Below are positions 30,980-37,325 of a stretch of DNA of 41,457 nt, piece by piece. Origin of the DNA: a virus; IMG/VR virus record IMGVR_UViG_3300027759_000169, positions 1 to 41,457 of that record. One strand, 5' to 3'. A model generated the notes under the pieces. That model had not been told where the DNA came from. It was given only the letters and a program-made list of their open reading frames with translations, and searched no databases. Each line of letters begins with the position of its first letter. The stretch's first letter is position 1. The translations under genes were made by a program, and so were the position numbers.

Positions 30980-31674
30980 AACCAATTAATATTAATTATG
31001 TTTGGAAAATTAACGACATAGACGTATACTATACTAACGAGACTAATGGCGGCGGCGAAGCATTTGCTGAAGATTATTGTAATATTGTTGATGGTCTATA
31101 CGGTGATCGAGTATTTGAAAATGCTCTCGAATGGTGTTCAGGTCCAGGATTTATAGGTTATGCACTGCTAGCAACAGGACTATGTAATCGTATTACGTTT
31201 AATGATATCCATCAGCCTGCACTAGATATGGCAGAACTTACTAAATCAAAAAATACTTTATTCTCTGATAAAATTTCAATATACCAAGGGTCGACCTTAG
31301 AAAGTATACCCGAGTCTGAAAAATTTGATTTGGTAGTAGCAAATCCTCCACACTATCTATCTAAATATCTTGCATCGCAAAGTCTAGGGTTTGATAAATT
31401 AGGAATGCAGATAGGGCCACGTAATGCAGAAATACTAATAGACGAAAATTGGAAAGCTCACACAGATTTTTACAAACATATTAAAAAACGATTGGCACCC
31501 AATGGAATAATTTTAATACAAGAAAATCAAGCTGGGTCTGCAAAACGTGCCGGAAACTTTATGCATATGGTAGAAAATGCTGGGCTTAAAATAATTAGAG
31601 AAATTAGTTCTTTAAAGCACTATGATACAAACACAGCTATGCAGATATATTATATAGAGGTTACTCATAGATGA
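30976..31674 (+). CDS. SAM-dependent methyltransferase, NPPH type
   Basis: A 232-residue class I methyltransferase. The SAM-binding motif is LEWCSGPGFIGYALL (about 51-65), an acidic residue follows at NDIHQPAL, and motif IV is VVANPPHY (NPPH at 123-126). NPP(Y/F/H) motifs act on amino groups (adenine N6, cytosine N4, or Gln in PrmC/HemK). The N-terminal 45 residues are not a recognisable target-recognition domain, and no restriction partner is present. It may be a DNA modification enzyme, an RNA enzyme or a PrmC-like protein methylase. Four-base overlaps join it to genes on both sides. Confidence 0.8.
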   Translation: MKPININYVWKINDIDVYYTNETNGGGEAFAEDYCNIVDGLYGDRVFENALEWCSGPGFIGYALLATGLCNRITFNDIHQPALDMAELTKSKNTLFSDKISIYQGSTLESIPESEKFDLVVANPPHYLSKYLASQSLGFDKLGMQIGPRNAEILIDENWKAHTDFYKHIKKRLAPNGIILIQENQAGSAKRAGNFMHMVENAGLKIIREISSLKHYDTNTAMQIYYIEVTHR

Positions 31675-32624
31675 TTTGCTGGGGAGTCAATGCACTAAAT
31701 CATGGTAGTAGTATTGCTGTTTTTAAAGACGGCAACTATATTAACAATGTTATATCTGATAACGATGAAATATCGCCAGATATGTATAAAAACTTTCTAG
31801 AGTATCACGGAACTCCTGATAGAATTTTTTGGTATGAAAATCCATGGTTTAAGAAAGCAAGACAGCTATATGCAGGCCAATATACTACTGCAATAGATTT
31901 GTCAGTACTGCCCGCCCGCAAACTTAAAAAATGGGGGTTAGGGTATGCCAGCTTAACTTACACTAAACATCATGCTAGCCATGCGGCCGCAGGATATTAT
32001 ACAAGTCCGTTTAATCACTGTGCTATTGTTGTACTAGACGCTATCGGCGAGTTTGAATGTGCTACTATTTGGGAAGGTAAGCATGGCGAAATGACTAGAG
32101 TGTGGAGTAAAAGTTATCCACATAGTTTAGGATTGTTTTACAGTGCGTTCACAAAGATGCTAGGATTACAGCCTATTAGAGATGAATACATATTACAACA
32201 AATGGCCACACTGGGCGACCCTAGTAGATTTAGAAAAGACATAGATACTTACTTTAAAGGCGGCACGGTTGAGCTTGCCTACAATTTTCATAGAGGTGTA
32301 CAGAATTGGGATATTGGAGGCTGGACAGTACCAGACCAGTGTAACCTTGCGGCCGCAGTTCAAGAGCGTTTTGAAATTGAAATTAGTAAAGTAATGCGTT
32401 TAGCTAAACGATTAACTAACGCAGATTGTTTAGTATATATGGGCGGATGTGCTATGAACAGTGCCGCTAACAAGAATGCAGTTGAACCCGTATTTAAATA
32501 TCGTTGGAGTTTACCAAATCCTGGAGATCCGAGCAGTAGTATTGGTGCAGTTGCGTATCACACCAAACAACGTATATGGAGAAATGACTGGGCTCCAGTC
32601 AAACATATTGCGATTAACGTATAA
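31671..32624 (+). CDS. Carbamoyltransferase, N-terminal domain only (NodU/CmcH family)
   Basis: A 317-residue protein matching the ASKHA-fold N-terminal half of NodU/TobZ-type O-carbamoyltransferases: WGVNALNHGSSIAVF, KHHASHAAAGYY (metal-binding His100/101/104), AIVVLDAIGEFE, SLGLFYSAFTKMLG and VYMGGCAMNSAANKN, ending in PGDPSSSIGAV. The family is usually about 550 residues with a C-terminal YrdC-like carbamoyl-adenylate domain, which is absent here. The next gene, gp41, begins 17 bases later, so there is no room for it. The protein may need a partner or have another function. Overlap with the methyltransferase gene (ATGA) suggests a joint modification pathway. Confidence 0.82.
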   Translation: MICWGVNALNHGSSIAVFKDGNYINNVISDNDEISPDMYKNFLEYHGTPDRIFWYENPWFKKARQLYAGQYTTAIDLSVLPARKLKKWGLGYASLTYTKHHASHAAAGYYTSPFNHCAIVVLDAIGEFECATIWEGKHGEMTRVWSKSYPHSLGLFYSAFTKMLGLQPIRDEYILQQMATLGDPSRFRKDIDTYFKGGTVELAYNFHRGVQNWDIGGWTVPDQCNLAAAVQERFEIEISKVMRLAKRLTNADCLVYMGGCAMNSAANKNAVEPVFKYRWSLPNPGDPSSSIGAVAYHTKQRIWRNDWAPVKHIAINV

Positions 32625-32636
32625 AGAGTGTATAAT
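32608..32636 (+). promoter_or_regulatory. Sigma70-like promoter with leaderless spacing (gp41)
   Basis: TTGCGA (32608-32613), 17-bp spacer, TATAAT (32631-32636). Five bases lead to the ATG at 32642. The -35 and spacer lie in the end of the preceding gene. Confidence 0.7.
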
Positions 32637-32641
32637 AATTT

Positions 32642-34096
32642 ATGAGTGAAAAACAAGAAAATAAAGCAAGACAGAACGTTGATTATGGATATGATATTCA
32701 GCGTGTATATTTAGAAATGATGCTGGCAGATGCAGGTACTTTTGTGCGTTGCCAAAGTATTTTTGATAGCAAACTATTTGATCGTCGTTTGCAAGAAGCG
32801 GCAGAATTCTTAACTGCGTATGTAAGTGATAATAATGTATTACCTACACCCGACATTATTAATGCGGCAACTGGTAGCACATTAAAGGCCGCAACTGATT
32901 TGCGTGAAGAACACTTTGAATGGCTAATGAATGACTTTGAAACATTTATTAGACATAAAGGTCTTGAGCGAGCTATTCTTGAAAGTGCTGACTTGTTGGA
33001 AAAAGGTGAGTACGGTCCAGTAGAAGAAAAGATTAAACAAGCAGTACAAGTTGGTTTACAACGTGACATGGGTACGGATTATTTTAAAGATCCCCGTGCT
33101 CGACTAATGGCTATTAAGGATAAAAATGGACAAATTTCGACAGGTTGGAAAAACGTTGATGACAAGTTATTTGGAGGATTTAACCGTGGTGAACTCAATA
33201 TCTGGGCTGGCGGTAGCGGTGCTGGTAAATCCTTATTCTTGGCTAATCTTGGTGTCAATTATGCTCTCGCTGGACTTAATGTAATTTACTTAACATTAGA
33301 ACTGAGTGAGGAACTAGTTAGTATGCGTGTAGATGCTATGGTAACCGGCATACCTACAAGAGAGATTTTCAAGAACATCGATGATGTTGAAATGAAAGTT
33401 AAAATGATTGGTAAGAAATCCGGGCAGTTACAAGTTAAGTATATGCCTAGCGGTAAAACAGCCAATGACATTCGTGCTTATTTGAAAGAGTATGAAATTA
33501 AAATGGGTCGTAAGGTTGACGTGCTATTAGTTGACTACATGGACTTGTTAATGCCACTAAGTAAAAAAATTAGTGCTGAAAACTTGTTCGTCAAGGACAA
33601 ATATGTCTCCGAAGAACTGCGAAATTTAGCAGTGGAAAAGAACTGTGTGTTTGTAACGGCCGCACAGTTGAATCGTGGAGCAGTTGAAGAAGTAGAGTTT
33701 GACCATAGTCATATCTCGGGTGGATTAAGTAAGATTCAGACAGCGGATAATGTGTTTGGTATCTTTACTAGCAGGGCAATGCGTGAGCGTGGACGCTATC
33801 AAATTCAACTAATGAAAACACGTAGTAGCAGTGGTGTTGGTATGAAAATTGATTTGGATTTTAACGTGGATACTCTTAGAATTACAGACTGTTTAGAAGA
33901 TGATACGCAAGTAGCTATGCGTAGTACTGGCAGTAGTTTTATTGACAGTTTAAAGCAAAAAACTACAGTAACTAGCGCAGAAGTACCTACAGATCCAAGC
34001 CAAGGCAAACCTATTGGCAAAGTAACTGCCCAAGTTGAAAGCAGTAAATTACGGGAACTTTTAAATAAAATTCCTGGAGATTCAGACGACTTTTAA
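32642..34096 (+). CDS. 41: Replicative DNA helicase gp41 (DnaB-like)
   Basis: A 484-residue hexameric 5'-3' helicase (T4 gp41 is 475). The N-terminal helical domain spans about 1-150. The RecA-type core has Walker A GGSGAGKS at residues 190-197, Walker B VDVLLVDYMDLL, and VTAAQLNRG and QLMKTRSSSGVG motifs as in DnaB. A low-complexity C-terminal tail ends in acidic residues (GDSDDF). It works with the primase at 29872-30882 in the primosome. A sigma70-like -10 box ends five bases before the ATG with no ribosome-binding site. Confidence 0.95.
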   Translation: MSEKQENKARQNVDYGYDIQRVYLEMMLADAGTFVRCQSIFDSKLFDRRLQEAAEFLTAYVSDNNVLPTPDIINAATGSTLKAATDLREEHFEWLMNDFETFIRHKGLERAILESADLLEKGEYGPVEEKIKQAVQVGLQRDMGTDYFKDPRARLMAIKDKNGQISTGWKNVDDKLFGGFNRGELNIWAGGSGAGKSLFLANLGVNYALAGLNVIYLTLELSEELVSMRVDAMVTGIPTREIFKNIDDVEMKVKMIGKKSGQLQVKYMPSGKTANDIRAYLKEYEIKMGRKVDVLLVDYMDLLMPLSKKISAENLFVKDKYVSEELRNLAVEKNCVFVTAAQLNRGAVEEVEFDHSHISGGLSKIQTADNVFGIFTSRAMRERGRYQIQLMKTRSSSGVGMKIDLDFNVDTLRITDCLEDDTQVAMRSTGSSFIDSLKQKTTVTSAEVPTDPSQGKPIGKVTAQVESSKLRELLNKIPGDSDDF

Positions 34097-34129
34097 CTAA
34101 ATATATTATGAACCAGAGCCGTGTTTTCG

Positions 34130-34137
34130 AATAAATA
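34130..34137 (+). promoter_or_regulatory. Late-type promoter motif for tagged protein 5
   Basis: AATAAATA, 19 bases before the ATG at 34157, with AGAGAGA as ribosome-binding site. A second, weaker ACTAAATA overlaps the gp41 stop at 34096-34103. Confidence 0.6.
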
Positions 34138-34156
34138 CGTAAAGAGAGATTAAACT

Positions 34157-34708
34157 ATGTCAACAACACCAAACATATTACGCAAGTATTTAGATATTTT
34201 AGAGGCAGAAACTGACTCTAAACCTGTAGCAGATATGCCAACTTCTGGCCCAAGCGATACTACTGATATGCCCAGTTCGGATAAAATTCAAATTGCTCCG
34301 CCAAAGGGTGAAGGATCAATCCAAGCTGTTATTTCAGCAGTTAAAGATTTTCAACAAGCAACTGGAGATTTGCCAGCAGATGGTATTTTGCGCCCAACTA
34401 CATTAGCCAAATTGCTAAGTCAAAGCGGACGTATGGGCAGAGAAGAAGCAGAAAAATTAGCAAAGGGCGGCGAATCAAATAAAGAAGCTACTCCAATTGC
34501 TGAAAATATTGAAGCCGGAGATCGTCATCAGGTATTGCTACACAAAGCGGCCTTACATGAAGGTTATTCACAAGGTCTTCGCGGACATGAATGCATGTGC
34601 CCACATTCAGTTGGAACCGGCGAACACAGCTATCACTTACATGGACACGGTCTAGGAATAAAAGAATGTGGCGGTGTTTGGACAAAACCAATGCCGGGCG
34701 CAATGTAA
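34157..34708 (+). CDS. Tagged protein with peptidoglycan-binding-like and Cys/His-rich domains
   Basis: A 183-residue protein. The start MSTTPNILRKYLDILEAETD is an amphipathic helix with I-L-E before Ala (gp21-type cut after Glu16). Residues about 53-88 (SIQAVISAVKDFQQATGDLP, ADGILRPTTLAKLL) resemble a PG_binding_1 domain: a helix, then DG-x-x-x-x-x-T-x-x-x-L. Residues 144-171 are rich in metal ligands (HECMCPH, then HSYHLHGHGLGIKEC). It has its own late promoter and a strong terminator, so it is a single-gene unit. Likely a virion protein that touches the cell wall. No catalytic residue for wall cleavage is seen. Confidence 0.7.
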   Translation: MSTTPNILRKYLDILEAETDSKPVADMPTSGPSDTTDMPSSDKIQIAPPKGEGSIQAVISAVKDFQQATGDLPADGILRPTTLAKLLSQSGRMGREEAEKLAKGGESNKEATPIAENIEAGDRHQVLLHKAALHEGYSQGLRGHECMCPHSVGTGEHSYHLHGHGLGIKECGGVWTKPMPGAM

Positions 34709-34721
34709 TTATACACAATTT

Positions 34722-34749
34722 AAAGAGCCACTTTTGAGTGGCTTTTTTT
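34722..34749 (+). terminator. Intrinsic terminator
   Basis: AGCCAC (34726-34731), ttttga loop, GTGGCT (34738-34743) and a run of T. The stem can extend with flanking A-T pairs. Confidence 0.9.
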
Positions 34750-34773
34750 ATGACCTCAACACTATGATTTTTA

Positions 34774-34781
34774 GGTAAATA
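34774..34781 (+). promoter_or_regulatory. Late-type promoter motif for the fibre cluster
   Basis: GGTAAATA, 24 bases before the ATG at 34806; ACAGGA serves as ribosome-binding site. It is the first start signal after the terminator. Confidence 0.5.
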
Positions 34782-34805
34782 TAGTACTAGACAACAGGAA
34801 TCGAC

Positions 34806-35579
34806 ATGGCTTCATTGATTAAGTTACGCAGAGATACCGCGGCCAATTGGACGCAAGTAAATCCAACATTAGCATCCGGAGAACCCGGATTAGAAACTGA
34901 TACACGTAGAATAAAATACGGCGACGGGTCCACATCATGGAATACCTTGAACTATGCTGGCGCAAGCGGAACATCTACGGTTGATGTAGCATCTACATCC
35001 GTGTCAGGTACCGTTAAAGTAGACGGTGAAACTATTACTATTAATTCTGGTGTTATTAGTGCTAGACAGCTTGCGGGTGGTGGCACAGGAAGTGGTACAG
35101 TTGCAGTTGGTACAGCAGGATCCCTTGCTTACTATACTAATTCAACTAATGCAGTTGATGATGCGGCTGGATTAACTTGGGATAATGTTAATTCTATATT
35201 CTCAGTAGCAGGCACAACAGTATTACAACAAACTGTTGAAGCATTCAATACTAAAACTGCCGCTACAGGCATAATGACACACGATTTTTTAACGGGTGCC
35301 ATTTGGTATCATTCTAATGTAACTTCAGGATTTACGGCCAATTTTACAAATATACCAACTGCAAACGGCAAAGTTATTGTAGTAACATTAATTATAGTGC
35401 AAGGAGCAACTGCCTATGTGCCAAGCGCAATACAAATTAACGGAGTAGCTCAAACAGTTAATTGGTTAAACACATCTGCTCCTGCTGGCAATGCTAGCAA
35501 AATAGATGTTATTTCATATACATTGTTAAGAGTTAATAGTAGCTGGATTGCTACTGGTAGCCTAAGCACATACGGATAA
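34806..35579 (+). CDS. Tail fibre-type protein
   Basis: A 257-residue protein. The N-terminus is a typical phage fibre/adhesin entry module (LIKLRRDTAANWTQVNPTLA, then GEPGLETDTRRIKYGDGSTSWNTL), which attaches fibre parts to the virion. The body is Gly/Thr/Ser/Val-rich and beta-strand-like. The end (QINGVAQTVNWLNTSAPAGN, SYTLLRVNSSWIATGS) suits a small receptor-binding or trimerisation head. The target is unknown. It is first in a cluster of four fibre or baseplate genes with gaps of 4-20 bases. Confidence 0.78.
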   Translation: MASLIKLRRDTAANWTQVNPTLASGEPGLETDTRRIKYGDGSTSWNTLNYAGASGTSTVDVASTSVSGTVKVDGETITINSGVISARQLAGGGTGSGTVAVGTAGSLAYYTNSTNAVDDAAGLTWDNVNSIFSVAGTTVLQQTVEAFNTKTAATGIMTHDFLTGAIWYHSNVTSGFTANFTNIPTANGKVIVVTLIIVQGATAYVPSAIQINGVAQTVNWLNTSAPAGNASKIDVISYTLLRVNSSWIATGSLSTYG

Positions 35580-35583
35580 TCAT

Positions 35584-36588
35584 ATGCCACGCATTGGTTC
35601 AATATCTGGCAGAAGTTTAGCAAACACCGCAACTAGAAGAACATTTGATGTATATTCTTTTACTGGGGCAAATATAAGTGCAAGTGCAACTGCATTACAG
35701 TTGGGCGGGCCTGGTCGTGTTGCTAATTCTAGTACATGGACATTTAACGGTAGTAATGTTACATTTGTAGGCACAGGACTTCCTTATCATAGTTATGGAT
35801 CAGACGATACTGCCAGCGTGGCAGTAGTTCAAAATTATATTAAAACCTGGACATACCGAGGCGGCACTACTATTGAAGGTACAAACATAGCAACCGGCGT
35901 AGGACTAATTGGTATATGGTTAAATGGTGTAGCTATGTATAATCCAAGCGCACAAGGACTTGCGCCTAGCGGCCCTAATTTACTAGCACCAACTTGGGAA
36001 TATAACGCGGCCAGTCAATCTGGAAGAGACTTAGGTTATACGTTTGGAGAAGATTTAGCTGGTGGACATGCGGCTCCTTCAGATCAATATCATTATCATG
36101 ACGGTTCGTTTTTAAATGCCTGGCTATCCGGTGCGGGATATAAATCTGGAACATTTGGCCAAACAGGTGTTGCTGAAGCTACTGTAATTAAATATTTAAT
36201 CAGCGGATTAACTCATCCAAGCGGTCATAGCAAGATATTAGGCATTAGTGCTGATGGTTATCCAGTATATGGACCTTTTGGATTTGTTAGAGCTGTTGAT
36301 GCTTCTAGTGGTATCAAACGAATGGTCTCCGGTTATACTTTAAATTCTCCAACTACTCGAGAAGGCACGGAAGCAAGTAATATTACTGCATATCCAATGG
36401 GTATTTTTATCGAAGATTATAGTTTTACAGCTAGCGGTGATTTGGATCAACATAATGGAAGATTTTGTGTTACACCCGATTACCCTAACGGAACTTATGC
36501 ATATTTTATAACATTAAACTCAGCGTTATCACCTGTGTATCCTTATATAATTGGCAACACATACTTTGGTCCGCCCGCATTATTGTAA
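35584..36588 (+). CDS. YHYH-domain protein, putative adhesin
   Basis: A 334-residue protein. An N-terminal beta-rich part (about 1-90) precedes a YHYH-type domain: SDQYHYHDGSFL near 177-188, HSKILGISADGYPVYGPFGF near 215-234, and LDQHNGRFCVTPDYPNGTYAYFIT near 292-315. The YHYH domain is found in secreted and surface bacterial proteins and is uncharacterised; the His cluster may bind metal. Placement between fibre genes suggests a host-recognition part of the tail. It starts four bases after the previous stop without a clear ribosome-binding site (coupled translation). Confidence 0.82.
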   Translation: MPRIGSISGRSLANTATRRTFDVYSFTGANISASATALQLGGPGRVANSSTWTFNGSNVTFVGTGLPYHSYGSDDTASVAVVQNYIKTWTYRGGTTIEGTNIATGVGLIGIWLNGVAMYNPSAQGLAPSGPNLLAPTWEYNAASQSGRDLGYTFGEDLAGGHAAPSDQYHYHDGSFLNAWLSGAGYKSGTFGQTGVAEATVIKYLISGLTHPSGHSKILGISADGYPVYGPFGFVRAVDASSGIKRMVSGYTLNSPTTREGTEASNITAYPMGIFIEDYSFTASGDLDQHNGRFCVTPDYPNGTYAYFITLNSALSPVYPYIIGNTYFGPPALL

Positions 36589-36591
36589 ATA
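36584..36591 (+). promoter_or_regulatory. Late-type promoter motif
   Basis: TGTAAATA overlapping the stop of the YHYH gene; AAGGA follows and the ATG is at 36608. Confidence 0.5.
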
Positions 36592-36607
36592 CTAAAAGGA
36601 CAAGAAA

Positions 36608-37309
36608 ATGTTACCAGCAAGAGCACTTAGATTAGAACGTTATGACGCAGTTTCATTAGAACGTCAGGCCTTTCTAAACGGCGAAATTTTTTATGATGGT
36701 TCAAACAATACACTAAGATTATTTGATGGTAAAACGGCAGGCGGTAGATCGCTAGCAACTCAATCGTGGACTACTACAAATTTTGCAAGTTTAACCGCGG
36801 TTACTACTAATAATGCAACAATAAATTCAGCTATCGCGCTCAAAGCACCTATAGCAAGCCCAACTTTTACAGGAACTGTAACCGGTACATTTAGCGGCAA
36901 TGTAACTGGTAATGTAACTGGTAATGTAACTGGTAATGTAACTGGTAATGTAACTGGTAATGTAACTGGTAACTTAACAGGTACTGCATCAACTGCTACT
37001 TTAGCTACTTCTGCTAGTACCTCTGTTAAATTAACAAATGCAAGAACAATTAACGGAGTTAGTTTTGACGGTACTGGAAATATTATAGTTACCGCAGATG
37101 CAACCACATTATCTGGTACTGAATTAAATGCTACAGTAGTAACAAGCAGTATAACATCTACGGGTATATTAAATACATTAGAAGTTTCTGGCAATATACA
37201 AGCCAACTCTAATGTAGCAATAAGTACATTACCAACACTACCAATACACGCAACAAACAAGAAATACGTAGACGCAAGAGCATTAGCAATGTCTATCGCA
37301 ATGAGCTAA
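36608..37309 (+). CDS. Tail fibre-type protein with GNVT repeats
   Basis: A 233-residue protein. The N-terminal module LNGEIFYDGSNNTLRLFDGKTAGGRSLAT is common in phage fibres. Next comes SPTFTGTVTGTFSGNVT leading into seven GN(V/L)T tetrapeptides (about 97-124), a shaft-like repeat. After it are TLATSASTSVKLTNARTINGVSFDGTGNI, another common fibre module, and a short C-terminal helix (KKYVDARALAMSIAMS). It is short for a fibre and lacks an evident receptor-binding head, so it may be an adaptor for a longer partner. It lies 16 bases before the giant structural gene. Confidence 0.8.
   Translation: MLPARALRLERYDAVSLERQAFLNGEIFYDGSNNTLRLFDGKTAGGRSLATQSWTTTNFASLTAVTTNNATINSAIALKAPIASPTFTGTVTGTFSGNVTGNVTGNVTGNVTGNVTGNVTGNLTGTASTATLATSASTSVKLTNARTINGVSFDGTGNIIVTADATTLSGTELNATVVTSSITSTGILNTLEVSGNIQANSNVAISTLPTLPIHATNKKYVDARALAMSIAMS
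36896..36979 (+). repeat. 12-bp tandem repeat, seven copies
   Basis: GGTAATGTAACT-type units encode GNVT six times and GNLT once. Near-identity of the DNA copies marks it as a slippage-prone array, so fibre length may vary. Confidence 0.92.
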
Positions 37310-37325
37310 TCAAGGATTAAACTAA

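Noticed and set aside
34108-34134. Eight-codon frame (MNQSRVFE) four bases after an ACTAAATA motif, upstream of the tagged gene at 34157
   Set aside because: It fits the leaderless spacing, but it is too short to support as a gene and TAAATA is frequent in this DNA. It could be a leader peptide, with no evidence beyond position.
36896-36979. Regular 12-bp repeats considered as a CRISPR-like or origin iteron array
   Set aside because: There are no spacers, the units are contiguous and in frame, and they encode a GNVT shaft in a fibre protein.
36760-37260. Long minus-strand frame (166 codons) opposite the GNVT fibre gene
   Set aside because: Its LPVTLPVT repeats mirror the plus-strand array. 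It is a composition artefact opposite a clear fibre gene.
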